From positions 35,529 through 99,528 of the forward strand of contig NZ_LUUB01000125.1 of the NCBI RefSeq assembly GCF_001641635.1: a stretch of DNA of 64,000 nt, given 5' to 3'. How positions within the stretch are numbered: the first letter of the stretch is position 1; the number at the start of each line of letters is the position of its first letter. The position numbers and the translations under genes are program-made. Positions 1-8,866 of this stretch are shown in pieces. Origin of the DNA: Bradyrhizobium centrolobii (GTDB taxonomy: Bacteria > Pseudomonadota > Alphaproteobacteria > Rhizobiales > Xanthobacteraceae). The notes below the pieces were generated by a model. That model was not told where the DNA came from. It ran no database searches and saw only the letters and a program-made list of their open reading frames with translations.

Positions 1-243
1 AAGCCGCTGGATCTCCCGCCCGTCAAATCGTATGACGCCGCCGCCGATCGACAGCGGCTGCCGCAACAGGCCTATCAGGGCGAGGGCCGTGATGCTCTTG
101 CCGCAACCGGATTCGCCGACAAGGCCGAAAGTCTCGCCACGATCGATGCGGAACGAAACACCCTCCACGGCGGGAACCTTATTGGATCCGTCGTTGAGAT
201 CGATGCGCAAGTCCGCGATTTCGATCAGCGGCGAGCCCGTCAT
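1..243 (-). CDS. Peptide ABC transporter ATP-binding protein (DppD/OppD type), N-terminal part
   Basis: This is the first 81 codons of an ABC-transporter ATPase whose remainder lies beyond the left edge. The translation opens MTGSPLIEIADLRIDL and carries a Walker A motif, GESGCGKS, preceded by FGLVG, as in DppD/OppD proteins, which energise oligopeptide uptake from the cytoplasmic side. Its ATG overlaps the stop of the upstream permease gene as ATGA, so it is the fourth gene of a substrate-binding protein, permease, permease, ATPase operon. The transported substrate cannot be told from this fragment. Confidence 0.9.
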   Translation of the reverse strand, partial: MTGSPLIEIADLRIDLNDGSNKVPAVEGVSFRIDRGETFGLVGESGCGKSITALALIGLLRQPLSIGGGVIRFDGREIQRL

Positions 244-1061
244 GTCCGCCGGCTCCGCGATTGTGGATCGAGAATGTCGCGCAGGCCATCGCCGAGCAGG
301 TTGAGGCCGAGCACCGTCAGGAAGATGGCAAGGCCAGGAAAAACGGAGAGCCACGGCGCCGTCGTGATCTGGTCGCGGGCGTCCGACAACATGCTGCCCC
401 AGCTCGGAAAGGGCGGGCGGACGCCGAGGCCAAGGAACGATAATGCGGCTTCGGACAACACCGCGCTGCCCATGCCCAGCGTACCGATGACGACGATCGG
501 TCCGAGCATGTTCGGCAGGAGCTGCGTGATCATGATGCGCAAATCGCCGTAGCCGAGCACGGTTGCAGCCTGCACATAGCCCTGGCTCTTGAGCGACAGC
601 GCCGACGCCCGTGCGATCCGGCATGTGAAGGACCAGTTGGTCAACCCGAGCGCGATCAACAGGCTGGTCAGGCCGGGTCCAAGCACCGCCATGATGGCAA
701 GCGCGAAGATCAGCGAGGGGATCGCGAGCATGAGATTGGTCAGCCCGTTGACGAAATCATCCCACCAGCCGCCCCAATAGCCCGCGCTCAGGCCCAGCCC
801 CACGCCGATGACGCTGTTGATGAGCTGCGAGACGATGCCGACCGTCAGCGAGACGCGGGCGCCGTACACGACGCGGGAATAGATGTCGCGACCCTGGTCG
901 TCGGTACCGAACCACCAGGTCCAGCTCGGGGCCTCTTCCGCGTTCAGCAGGTTGGCGTCCAGGACGGGATCCGTGTGCGCCAGCCAGGGCGCGAGCAGGC
1001 CGACCAGGATCGCAAGCGCGAACAGCGTGCCACCGATGATGAGATTGGCGCGGAGCTTCAT
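240..1061 (-). CDS. Peptide ABC transporter permease (DppC type)
   Basis: The product (273 aa) is an inner-membrane permease of the dipeptide/oligopeptide importer family. The N-terminus (MKLRANLIIGGTLFALAILV) is a membrane segment followed by a periplasmic loop with the HTDP sequence typical of DppC. The C-terminal half holds the EAA-loop type sequence EAALSFLGLGVRPPFPSWG. The frame is open further upstream, but the ATG at 1061 overlaps the stop of the dppB-like gene as ATGA and gives the normal DppC length. It pairs with the DppB-like permease to form the channel. Confidence 0.93.
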   Translation of the reverse strand: MKLRANLIIGGTLFALAILVGLLAPWLAHTDPVLDANLLNAEEAPSWTWWFGTDDQGRDIYSRVVYGARVSLTVGIVSQLINSVIGVGLGLSAGYWGGWWDDFVNGLTNLMLAIPSLIFALAIMAVLGPGLTSLLIALGLTNWSFTCRIARASALSLKSQGYVQAATVLGYGDLRIMITQLLPNMLGPIVVIGTLGMGSAVLSEAALSFLGLGVRPPFPSWGSMLSDARDQITTAPWLSVFPGLAIFLTVLGLNLLGDGLRDILDPQSRSRRT

Positions 1062-1981
1062 GCGTATCTGATCCTGGGATCGATCACGCCGTAGAGCACG
1101 TCGATCAGCAAGTTGACCGCGAGAAAGAACAGCACCACCACGAGAATGGAGCCCTGGACGGCCGGAATGTCGCGCTGCAGGACGCTGTCGACGAGCAGCG
1201 ATCCGATGCCCGGCCACGAGAACAATTTCTCGACGACGACCGCCTGCCCCATCAGCGCGCCGAACTGCAGGCCGACGGTGGTGAGAATGATGACGAGCGC
1301 ATTGCGCATCACATGCCACTTCACGACCCGGGTCTCGCTCATGCCCTTGGAGCGCGCGGTGCGGACAAAATCAGCGGTCATGATCTCGAGGACCGCGGCG
1401 CGCGTCGTCCGGGCCAGCAGCGCCATCGGCGAAACGCCGAGTGCCGCGGCCGGCAGGATCAGATATTTCAATCCCCCATCGCCATAGCCAAAGCTCGGCA
1501 GCCAGCCGAGTTTCAACGCAAATAGATACATCAGCACCAATCCGAGCCAGAATTTGGCAATTGAAAGGCCCGACACCGCCACGACCATTGCGATCGTGTC
1601 GACGATGCTGCCTGGTTGCAGCGCTGCGATGAAACCAAGCGGCACACCGATCACGATGGCAAAGGCCATGGCTGCGAATATGAGCTGCAGCGTCGGCCAT
1701 GTCCGCTTGGCGATCATCGTCGTGACCGGCTCGCGCGTCCGGAACGACGTCCCGAAATCACCGATCGCGAGCTTGGCGATGTAGGCGCCGAAACGCACGT
1801 AAACGGGATCATCGAGGCCGAGCTGCTTCTTCATGCGCAGCTCGACCTGCGGATCGCTGTCGTCGCTCATGCTCGAGACGATGCTCCCCGGAACGACGCT
1901 GAACAGCACGAAGACCAGCAGCACGACAGCGAGCACGGTCGGAATGGTTTGCAGGATTCGACGGATCAGGAAGGAGAGCAT
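1058..1981 (-). CDS. Peptide ABC transporter permease (DppB type)
   Basis: The product (307 aa) is an inner-membrane permease. It starts MLSFLIRRILQTIPTVLAVV and contains the GDFGTSFRTREPV region characteristic of DppB/OppB permeases, with about six hydrophobic segments. A GTG six bases upstream is in frame, but the ATG at 1981 sits about ten bases from the AGGAAAA Shine-Dalgarno-like sequence and is preferred. The gene ends in an ATGA overlap with the dppC-like gene. It acts with that permease and the ATPase at 1-243 to import a peptide-like substrate delivered by the binding protein encoded upstream. Confidence 0.93.
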   Translation of the reverse strand: MLSFLIRRILQTIPTVLAVVLLVFVLFSVVPGSIVSSMSDDSDPQVELRMKKQLGLDDPVYVRFGAYIAKLAIGDFGTSFRTREPVTTMIAKRTWPTLQLIFAAMAFAIVIGVPLGFIAALQPGSIVDTIAMVVAVSGLSIAKFWLGLVLMYLFALKLGWLPSFGYGDGGLKYLILPAAALGVSPMALLARTTRAAVLEIMTADFVRTARSKGMSETRVVKWHVMRNALVIILTTVGLQFGALMGQAVVVEKLFSWPGIGSLLVDSVLQRDIPAVQGSILVVVLFFLAVNLLIDVLYGVIDPRIRYA

Positions 1982-2041
1982 CGGCACTTTTCCTCTCTCC
2001 CTCCATCGTTCGTTGCGATGGAGGGAGCGCGAGAGCGCGTG

Positions 2042-3631
2042 TCACTTCGCGGGCGAGGTCTCGTCGACCCAGAGGTCCTCGACGTTCTGATGAGTCAGCT
2101 CCGTCGCGTTCAACTGAATCCCCTTGAGCCACGGCTGCACCGCCATGACCGCCTTGTTGTAGTTGAAGAACCAGACCGGCGCCTCTTCATAGAGCAGCGC
2201 ATTGGCCTTTTGCAGCAGCTGGGCGCGCTTTGCGACGTCGTCGGCCTGCCCGGCCTCGTCGATCAACTTGTCGAACTCGGCATTTTTGAAGTTCATGTAG
2301 TTGCAGGCCGGTTGTGGCGTCGACGAGTGGAAGCATTTGAGGGCGGCCTGGGGATCCGGGCCGGTCGCCTGGGAATAGATAAAAGCCTGGTAGTCGCCGC
2401 TGCGAACCACCTCCGCCAGCACCGCGGTCTCGACCTGCTTGACCTTCGCCTTGATGCCGACCTTGTCCAGCATCGGGATGACGGCCGAGACGATCGGCAG
2501 GCCCCAGCTTTCATTCTGGCTGGTGGTCCATTCGAATTCGAAGCCCGAGGGATAGCCCGCCTCAGCGAGCAGCTGCTTGGCCTTGGCGGGATCGTAGGCG
2601 TAGGGCTTCATGGTCTTGTCGTAGACGGGAGAGGTCAGCGGCAGCCAGCTCGTGGCGCGATAGGCCTTGCCTTTGACCAGCTTGTTGATGATCAGGTCGG
2701 TATCGATCGCGTAATTGATCGCCTGCCGGACACGCTTGTCGGCGAACGGCTTGAATGAGGGATTCATCCCCATGTAGCGCGTGAAGACCTCGGCGACTTC
2801 GACGATGGTGCCCTTGAGGTCGGCGTCGGCCTGATAGGAGACATACTGCGCGGGCCCGAGCACCGACGTGTCGATCTCCTTGTTGCGGAAGGCGACATCG
2901 CGCGCCGCGGCCTCGGCCATGACCGACACGATGACCTTGTCGGCGTAGGGCTTGCCGGGCTTGTAGAACCGGTCCCACCGCTCCAGAACGATGCGCGATC
3001 CCGGCACGTGCTCGACGAATTTGAATGGTCCGAGACCGATCGGCTTCTGGATAAAGCTCTCCTTGGCGGCCTCGTCGGCTGGATAGATCGAGGTCAGCGC
3101 GGTGAAGAAGTAGAAGCCCGGATCGACTTTCTCGGTCAGCCTCATCTCGAGGGTGAAGTCGTCGATCTTCTTCAGGCCGGAGATTTCCTTGGCCTGGCCC
3201 TTCTCGACCGCGGCCGCGCCCTCGATCACGCGGACAAAGCGCGCGCCGGGATAGGCCTTGGTGCCGTCCATGATGCGGTTGTAGGACCAGATGATGTCAT
3301 CGGCCGTCATCTTGCGGCCATTGTGGAAATAGGCGTCGTCGCGCAGCTTGAAGGTGTGAACGAGACCGCCGCCCGAGACCACGTCCTCCTTGGCAAGCTC
3401 CAGGACCGGCTTGCCTTCCGTGGAATTCCAGATGTAGAGCGACCGATGCAGGGCCTTGGCGTAGATCTCGTCCTGGGCGCGCTGTGTGGTGTGAATGTCC
3501 AGGCTGGTGAAACTCGAGCCATAAGGCGCGGTCATGCGGATGGTTCCGCCCTTGCGCGGTGTCTGGGCCTCCGCCGTGGCGGCGAGCGCCAGTCCCAAAC
3601 CAGCGACGATCGCCACTATCCTGAACATCAT
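2042..3631 (-). CDS. Peptide ABC transporter substrate-binding protein (SBP_bac_5 family)
   Basis: The 529-aa product has a clear signal peptide (about residues 1-23, ending ATAEAQ). The body is typical of family-5 solute-binding proteins: a GGTIRM start, the DDAYFHNGRKMTADDI sequence used by these proteins near residue 100, and FADKRVRQAINYAID in the middle. It would bind a peptide, opine or similar ligand in the periplasm and deliver it to the DppBC-like permease. A GGAGGGAAC ribosome-binding sequence precedes two consecutive ATGs; the first is chosen. It is the first gene of the operon, and the 130-bp gap to mtnK probably holds the promoter. Confidence 0.93.
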   Translation of the reverse strand: MMFRIVAIVAGLGLALAATAEAQTPRKGGTIRMTAPYGSSFTSLDIHTTQRAQDEIYAKALHRSLYIWNSTEGKPVLELAKEDVVSGGGLVHTFKLRDDAYFHNGRKMTADDIIWSYNRIMDGTKAYPGARFVRVIEGAAAVEKGQAKEISGLKKIDDFTLEMRLTEKVDPGFYFFTALTSIYPADEAAKESFIQKPIGLGPFKFVEHVPGSRIVLERWDRFYKPGKPYADKVIVSVMAEAAARDVAFRNKEIDTSVLGPAQYVSYQADADLKGTIVEVAEVFTRYMGMNPSFKPFADKRVRQAINYAIDTDLIINKLVKGKAYRATSWLPLTSPVYDKTMKPYAYDPAKAKQLLAEAGYPSGFEFEWTTSQNESWGLPIVSAVIPMLDKVGIKAKVKQVETAVLAEVVRSGDYQAFIYSQATGPDPQAALKCFHSSTPQPACNYMNFKNAEFDKLIDEAGQADDVAKRAQLLQKANALLYEEAPVWFFNYNKAVMAVQPWLKGIQLNATELTHQNVEDLWVDETSPAK

Positions 3632-3761
3632 GTTCCCTCCGACAATGCAGGCGTGTTCCGATCAGCGAGTTGACCATTCGCAGCATGTCGAATGCAAGCT
3701 CCTTGAAGGGTTCACGTATGCTAGCGTAGCGCTCGGGAGGCCCGATTTGTGAGTACGCGCC

Positions 3762-5054
3762 CTAGCCAGTCGCGAACTCAGGGTGCCAGTCGCGCAATTT
3801 TTGCGCTGCACCGGTAACGTCGGCGATAGCTGGAAACGCCCCCGTCTCCACCATCATCGCCCTTGCCAGCCGCACCGCACGGGCTTCGCTGACCGCCCGC
3901 CTCTGCGGATTCTCAATTAGCTCGAAGTCGATGTTGTGAGCGAGACCGAAGATGCGGCGGATTGTCTTTGCCGCGGCGAAGCCGACCGTGTCGGCGAACA
4001 GGCGCTGCATGTAGGCCTGCCGCTCGGCCTCCAGGCGGGCGGCCCCCTGCTCGCCGGCGAAGAGCGAGGCCGGATAGGCATCGCCGACTGCACCGCCGCG
4101 CCAGAGGTCGAGGAATTTGCGGGCGAACTCGTTCCAGACTTTTTCGACCGTCTCCAGCACCCAATCCTCGAACGCACGCCGCTCGCCCGGCGAGCGCTCA
4201 TGCCCGGCGGAGGCGAAATAGGCCATCAGCAAATTGGCCAGCACGGCGCCGACGTCGAACCCCATCGGGCCGTAGAACGCGAATTCGGGGTCGATCACCC
4301 GCGTCTGGCCCTCCGTCACCATGATCGAGCCGGTGTGGAGGTCGCCGTGGAGCAGCGCCTCAGGGCTTGCCATGAACCTCAGCTTCAGCCGGGAGATGGC
4401 GACATGCAGCTCCATGTCATCGCGCAAGGCTGCGGCCAAGCCGTCGAGATATGGCGCGGTCCAGCGGTTCTGCTCGGCGATGCGATAGGGATCGGTGAAG
4501 ATCAGATCCTCGGTGATCTTGCACAGCGCATGATTGCCGGCGAAGGCCGCAATGCCCTCCTTCTTGTCCGCGGCCGAGAGCGCGAGCTCGGAGGTGAAGA
4601 ACAGCGTCCGCGCCATGAAGGTGGTGATGTCGTCGACGAAACGTGGATATTGCGTTGCGGCGACCAGCCCCTTGCGCATGATGATGTGGGGCTCCAGCAG
4701 CTCCATCACGGTCAGCGCCAGCGCTTCGTTGTGGTGCAGCAGCGCCGGCACGAGACCGGGAGCGAGTTCGGCCTGGCGCGACAGGGCGAGATGTTCGTAA
4801 TGGGCCCGCGACAGCGGCAAGGGCCAGCTTTCGCCGACGAGGCGGACGTAAGGCAGCGCCTGCTTCACGGCGATCCCGCCCCGCGCGCCCTTCACGATGA
4901 AGACGAGGTTGAGATTGCCGTCGCCGACCTCGGTGATCGACCAAGAGGCTGGCTCGCCGCCCAGGACCGCCGCGAGGTCCGGCAGGCCTGCGAGATGATC
5001 CCGCAAGGCCGCCTCATGCAGAATCCGGTAGTCCCCCGCCCGCCGCTGCGTCAT
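3762..5054 (-). CDS. mtnK: S-methyl-5-thioribose kinase
   Basis: The 430-aa product matches MtnK, which phosphorylates 5-methylthioribose to 5-methylthioribose-1-phosphate in the methionine salvage pathway. Visible features are the nucleotide-binding start VGDGNLNLVFIVKG, the phosphotransferase-type catalytic sequence LLHGDLHTGSIMV, and the metal-binding DPEFAFYGPMGFDVG. Length is normal for the family. The usual partner mtnA is not next to it in this window. It lies upstream of the peptide transporter operon on the same strand with a 130-bp gap, so joint transcription is possible but not shown. Confidence 0.93.
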   Translation of the reverse strand: MTQRRAGDYRILHEAALRDHLAGLPDLAAVLGGEPASWSITEVGDGNLNLVFIVKGARGGIAVKQALPYVRLVGESWPLPLSRAHYEHLALSRQAELAPGLVPALLHHNEALALTVMELLEPHIIMRKGLVAATQYPRFVDDITTFMARTLFFTSELALSAADKKEGIAAFAGNHALCKITEDLIFTDPYRIAEQNRWTAPYLDGLAAALRDDMELHVAISRLKLRFMASPEALLHGDLHTGSIMVTEGQTRVIDPEFAFYGPMGFDVGAVLANLLMAYFASAGHERSPGERRAFEDWVLETVEKVWNEFARKFLDLWRGGAVGDAYPASLFAGEQGAARLEAERQAYMQRLFADTVGFAAAKTIRRIFGLAHNIDFELIENPQRRAVSEARAVRLARAMMVETGAFPAIADVTGAAQKLRDWHPEFATG

Positions 5055-5089
5055 GACGATCCCATCCCATGCTTGTCATGGCCGGATCG

Positions 5090-5437
5090 TTACTCCCGCT
5101 CCAGGAAGCTCGAGCCGATCTCGGCCTTTCTTTTGATCGGATCGTAATCGCAATAGACGCTGTCCGCCACCAGCGTGTAGCTGGCGCTGACGTTGTATTT
5201 GTCGAGCTTGACCGAGTTCAGCCCGATGACCGAGGTGCTTTTGCCGCCGTTCCATTTGAACGGCGTCGAGCTCTGCGCCCGCTCGCAGGCCATGACCGCC
5301 TCGTTGAAGACGTAGCCCTCGACGAACGCCTTCAGGGTGCGGACCTGGACCGCCATCCTCCACTCGACATAGCCGATGGCGCCAAGCCCCGCGACGATCA
5401 GCACCAGAAGCGCAATGACGATCCTTTGAAAAGTCAT
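5090..5437 (-). CDS. Hypothetical membrane-anchored protein
   Basis: This 115-aa protein is not assigned to a named family. Residues 5-24 (RIVIALLVLIVAGLGAIGYV) form one hydrophobic segment, either a signal anchor or an uncleaved signal peptide. The rest is soluble, with two cysteines (in AVMACERAQ and SVYCDYD), so it is probably exposed to the periplasm. It ends 35 bp before the mtnK start on the same strand. A palindromic repeat block lies just upstream, which makes an independent promoter inside or beyond that block likely. Confidence 0.7.
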   Translation of the reverse strand: MTFQRIVIALLVLIVAGLGAIGYVEWRMAVQVRTLKAFVEGYVFNEAVMACERAQSSTPFKWNGGKSTSVIGLNSVKLDKYNVSASYTLVADSVYCDYDPIKRKAEIGSSFLERE

Positions 5438-5462
5438 TCGTGTCCCCCAACAGAACTCGGAT

Positions 5463-5595
5463 CACCTCTCCCGTAGGGAGAGGTCGGATCGCATCGAAAG
5501 ATGCGATCCGGGTGAGGGGTTTAGGTCTCACTGAGCGCCGCGGCCCCTCACCCGGATTGCTGCGCAATCCGACCTCTCCCCGTTGGGGAGAGGTG
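5463..5595. repeat. Double palindromic intergenic repeat (Bradyrhizobium type)
   Basis: This 133-bp block is built from nested inverted repeats. CACCTCTCCC at 5463 is mirrored by GGGGAGAGGTG ending at 5595. Inside are two small hairpins (CGGATCGCATC / GATGCGATCCG, and CGGATTGC / GCAATCCG), and the GGTGAGGGG / CCCCTCACC arms face each other around 5511-5552. It resembles short palindromic elements dispersed between genes in bradyrhizobia. No coding potential is seen. The folded RNA might end or process the flanking transcripts, but that is inference. Confidence 0.85.
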
Positions 5596-5631
5596 AGCCC
5601 GCACAGTCAACCCAACCTATTTCATCCTGCT

Positions 5632-5907
5632 CTAGAACGGCATTCCCATCAATTTCGACAATCGCTCGATCGACAAATATCCGGCGTGATACGCCGCCAT
5701 GCCGATCGCAAACACGATGGCTGAGATGATCGTGGTCCAGATCAGCTTGCGCCCCATCCGCGCCAGGATCGGTGCACCCGGATCGGTGCCGGGCGCGCCG
5801 ACGCCGTCCTCGTGCTGGCTGCGCACGCCGAATGGCAGCGTCAAAAACAGCGCAATCCACCAGATGACAAAGTAGATCGCGAGCGCGGTTGATATCTGGT
5901 AGGCCAT
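5632..5907 (-). CDS. DUF1467 family membrane protein
   Basis: The 91-aa protein has two predicted membrane helices, around residues 5-27 (TALAIYFVIWWIALFLTLPF) and 56-75 (TTIISAIVFAIGMAAYHAGY). The sequence LPFGVRSQHEDG between them is the conserved core of the alphaproteobacterial DUF1467 family, whose function is unknown. It follows mce by nine bases and so very likely shares a transcript with mce and rnj. This position next to mce and rnj is, as I recall, common in related genomes. Confidence 0.85.
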   Translation of the reverse strand: MAYQISTALAIYFVIWWIALFLTLPFGVRSQHEDGVGAPGTDPGAPILARMGRKLIWTTIISAIVFAIGMAAYHAGYLSIERLSKLMGMPF

Positions 5908-5916
5908 GGGCCGGCC

Positions 5917-6321
5917 TTATGCCTGCTCGATCTCGACGAGCGCTCCGGAAAAGTCCTTCGGGTGCAGGAACAGCACCGGCTTGCCGTGGGCGCCGATCTT
6001 CGGCACGCCGTCGCCGAGCACCCGCGCGCCCTCCTTCACCAGCGTGTCGCGTGAGGTGATGATATCGACCACCTCGTAGCAGACGTGGTGGATGCCGCCG
6101 TCGGCATTGCGCTCGAGGAATTTTGCGATCGGGGAAGCCTCGCCATAGGGCTCGATGAACTCGATCTTGGTGTTGGGGAGCGTCACGAACACAGTGGTGA
6201 CGCCATGTTCGGGCAGCGCGACGGCCTCCGAGATCTGGGCGCCGAAGGCGGCACCGTAGATTTTTGCGGCCTTGACGGCGTCCTTGGTCGCAATCGCGAC
6301 ATGGTTGAGCCGGCCCAGCAT
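5917..6321 (-). CDS. mce: Methylmalonyl-CoA epimerase
   Basis: The 134-aa protein belongs to the glyoxalase / vicinal-oxygen-chelate fold and matches methylmalonyl-CoA epimerase, which interconverts the R and S forms of methylmalonyl-CoA in propionyl-CoA metabolism. It starts MLGRLNHVAIATKD (first metal-ligand histidine in LNHVAIAT), has GGIHHVCYEV in the middle (second histidine), and ends with the ALVEIEQA segment carrying the glutamate ligand. Length and motif order are normal. It lies between rnj and the DUF1467 gene on the same strand. Confidence 0.93.
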   Translation of the reverse strand: MLGRLNHVAIATKDAVKAAKIYGAAFGAQISEAVALPEHGVTTVFVTLPNTKIEFIEPYGEASPIAKFLERNADGGIHHVCYEVVDIITSRDTLVKEGARVLGDGVPKIGAHGKPVLFLHPKDFSGALVEIEQA

Positions 6322-6334
6322 GTTTCTCTCCCCT

Positions 6335-6385
6335 AGAGCATGATCCGGAAAAGTGTGAAGCGGTTTTCCGAAGAGATCATGCTTT
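6335..6385. repeat. Short palindromic intergenic repeat
   Basis: The arms AGCATGATC-CGGAAAA (from 6337) and TTTTCCG-AAGA-GATCATGCT (to 6384) form an imperfect hairpin of about 50 bp between mce and rnj. The sequence resembles a palindrome that I recall as very frequent in Bradyrhizobium and relatives. It is not followed by a T-run in either direction, so a simple terminator role is unlikely. Confidence 0.8.
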
Positions 6386-6388
6386 AAA

Positions 6389-8059
6389 TTAGACTGTCAG
6401 CACATGTACCAGACAGGGGGGCTTTTTGCCCCAGTGTTCGTTGATCACCGCCCGTACCGCGCGCCGCACCGACTCAGCCAAAGCATCCGGATCGCGGCGG
6501 CGCGGCCTGGGCAGGCCTTCGATGGTGGAGACGACGGCGTCGAAGACGAGGTCGTCGAAGGGCTCGCCCGCTTTATTCTTCTCGGGGATGCCGACGAGAT
6601 CAACCTCGGGATCGTCGGCGAGCTCGCCCTGCTCGGTCATGGCGATGGCGACGAAGGCGCAGCCGGAGAACGCCATCCGGCGCCGCTCGACCACGGCGCG
6701 CGACTTGGCGTCTTCGAGGATCGCGCCGTCCTTGTAGAGCCGCCCCGCCGGCACCTCGCCGACGATGCCGGGATCGCCGGGGCCGAGCTTCACCAGATCG
6801 CCGTTGCGGCAGACCAGCACGCGCGGCACGCCGGCGGCGCGCGCAAGCTTGGCGTGCTCGTGCAGGTGCAGGGCCTCGCCATGGACGGGGATCAGGAGCT
6901 GCGGCTTGGTCCAGGCGATCATGTCGCGCAGCTCGTCGCGGCGAGGATGGCCGGAGACATGGACCAGATGGTCGCGATCGGTGATGACTTCGACGCCTTG
7001 CAGGACCAGGTTGTTGATGATCGAGCCGACGGCCTTCTCGTTACCCGGGATGGTGCGCGAGGAGAAGATCACGCTGTCGCCACGGTTGAGCGTGATCTCG
7101 GGGTGGTCGTCATTGGCGATACGCGCCAGCGCGGCGCGCGGCTCGCCCTGGCTGCCGGTGCATAGCGCCAGCACCCTGTCGTGCGGGAGATGGCCGTAGA
7201 CCTCGGGCGAGCGGAAATTCTGCACACCGTCGAGATAGCCAGTCTCGCGCGCGACCTGGACCACGCGGTCCATGGCACGCCCGACCACGACGACCTCGCG
7301 GTCTGCGACCTTCGCAGCATCAGCCACGGCCTTGATGCGGGCGACGTTGGAGGCAAAGGTCGTCACGGCGACACGGCCCTTGGCGGCCTTGACGAGCTCG
7401 ATGATGGTCTTGGCGACCTCGGCTTCCGAGGGCGAGCGGCCGTCGCGCACCGCGTTGGTGGAATCGCCGATCAAAGCGAGCACGCCCTCCTCGCCGAGCT
7501 GGCGCAGCCGCCGCTCGTCCGTGGGACGGCCGATGATCGGGGTCGGGTCGATCTTCCAGTCGCCGGTGTGCAGCACCGTGCCGGCCTCGGTGTGGATCGC
7601 CAGCGCATGCGATTCCGGAATCGAGTGGGCGACCGGGATGAACTCGACATTGAACGGGCCGATGTCGACCCGGCCGCCGGACGGGATCACCGTCACCGGG
7701 ATCTTCGGCGGATTGCGCTCGGCGGCGCATTTGGCCTCGAACAGCGCCGCGCTGAACTGCGTCGCATAGATCGGGCATTGCAGCTTCGGCCAGAGATCGA
7801 TGATGGCGCCGAAATGGTCCTCATGGGCGTGGGTCAGGACCAGGCCCATCAGGTTCTTGCGCTCCTTCTCCAGGAAGCTGATGTCGGGCATGATCAGGTC
7901 GATGCCCGGCAGATGTTCCTCGTCACCGAAGGAGACGCCGAGATCGATCGCCAGCCAGGCGCGCTGGTGGCGGTTGCCGAGGCCGTAGATCGACAGGTTC
8001 ATGCCGATCTCGCCGACGCCGCCGAGCGGCGCAAAGACCAGTTCGTCGGGCCTCGCCAT
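6389..8059 (-). CDS. rnj: Ribonuclease J
   Basis: The 556-aa product is a metallo-beta-lactamase / beta-CASP nuclease of the RNase J family, which acts in mRNA decay and rRNA maturation as a 5'-3' exonuclease and endonuclease. The zinc site is visible as LTHAHEDHFG (about residues 75-84). GDWKIDPTP holds a further ligand, and VSGHPRRDE and PVHGEALHL belong to the beta-CASP and C-terminal motifs. A TTG codon precedes the ATG; the ATG at 8059 is preferred because it overlaps the birA stop by one base (TGATG), which indicates translational coupling to birA. Confidence 0.95.
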   Translation of the reverse strand: MARPDELVFAPLGGVGEIGMNLSIYGLGNRHQRAWLAIDLGVSFGDEEHLPGIDLIMPDISFLEKERKNLMGLVLTHAHEDHFGAIIDLWPKLQCPIYATQFSAALFEAKCAAERNPPKIPVTVIPSGGRVDIGPFNVEFIPVAHSIPESHALAIHTEAGTVLHTGDWKIDPTPIIGRPTDERRLRQLGEEGVLALIGDSTNAVRDGRSPSEAEVAKTIIELVKAAKGRVAVTTFASNVARIKAVADAAKVADREVVVVGRAMDRVVQVARETGYLDGVQNFRSPEVYGHLPHDRVLALCTGSQGEPRAALARIANDDHPEITLNRGDSVIFSSRTIPGNEKAVGSIINNLVLQGVEVITDRDHLVHVSGHPRRDELRDMIAWTKPQLLIPVHGEALHLHEHAKLARAAGVPRVLVCRNGDLVKLGPGDPGIVGEVPAGRLYKDGAILEDAKSRAVVERRRMAFSGCAFVAIAMTEQGELADDPEVDLVGIPEKNKAGEPFDDLVFDAVVSTIEGLPRPRRRDPDALAESVRRAVRAVINEHWGKKPPCLVHVLTV

Positions 8060-8865
8060 CAACCAGCTCCCACGGAGGCGGCCACGCCGAAGAACACCTC
8101 GCCCGCGGCCACGGGCATGCGCCGGCCATCCGCGGTGCGGACGATCAGGCAGCCGGTGTCATCGATCGTGTCAAAAACGCCTTCGAGCGTCATCGTTCCG
8201 GTGTTGATCGCAACCTTCTCGCCGAGGCCGGCGGCGCGCGCCAGCCACAGCCTGCGGATCTCGGCAAAGCCGCGGCCCCTGTCCCAGATGCCTCGGAACT
8301 CCACCCAGGCATCCGACAGCGCCGCGAACAGCTCCTCCGCGCTGATCTGCACGCCGAGCGCGGCCAGCGACACCGCCGGTGTCGGTGTGCCCTCGGGCGC
8401 GGCGACGACGTTGGTGCCGATGCCGACCACGACGGCGAGGTTATTTCCGACGACCTCGGCTTCCAGCCCGATGCCGACGAGCTTCTTGCCGCCAACCAGG
8501 ACGTCGTTCGGCCATTTCAGGGCGTATCGGGGCCGGTCGGGGCCGAGGCGCAGCGCGGCCTCGAGGCTGACCTTCTCCAGCGCGGCCTCCTCCGCCAGTC
8601 CGGCTGCGAAACCCAGGGTGGCCGCGACAGCGGGCGCGACGTCCATGACCTCGAGGATGCTGGCCGCCAGATTGCCCCGCGGCGCGATCCAGGCGCGCTG
8701 GCGCCGCCCGTGCCCCGCCGTCTGGTCCGATGTCACGAACCAGATCGGGCCACGCTCGCCGGCGCGAGCGCGTTCCAGCGCCTCGGTATTGGTCGAGCCG
8801 ATCTGATCGAAGGCTGCGAGCCGGTAGCCCGCGGACGATGCGCGAGGACCGAGCGCGAAACCCAT
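8059..8865 (-). CDS. birA: Biotin--[acetyl-CoA-carboxylase] ligase
   Basis: The 268-aa protein is a group I biotin protein ligase, which activates biotin with ATP and transfers it to the carboxyl carrier protein of biotin-dependent carboxylases. FDQIGSTNTEAL (residues 19-30) and the biotin-binding loop GHGRRQR (51-57; GRGRRGR in many homologues) are visible, as is the KWPNDVLVGGKKLVGI core. There is no N-terminal helix-turn-helix, so it should not act as a repressor. Its ATG lies one base after the nuoN stop, and its stop overlaps the rnj start, so it is carried on the complex I transcript. Confidence 0.95.
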   Translation of the reverse strand: MGFALGPRASSAGYRLAAFDQIGSTNTEALERARAGERGPIWFVTSDQTAGHGRRQRAWIAPRGNLAASILEVMDVAPAVAATLGFAAGLAEEAALEKVSLEAALRLGPDRPRYALKWPNDVLVGGKKLVGIGLEAEVVGNNLAVVVGIGTNVVAAPEGTPTPAVSLAALGVQISAEELFAALSDAWVEFRGIWDRGRGFAEIRRLWLARAAGLGEKVAINTGTMTLEGVFDTIDDTGCLIVRTADGRRMPVAAGEVFFGVAASVGAG

Positions 8866-8866
8866 C

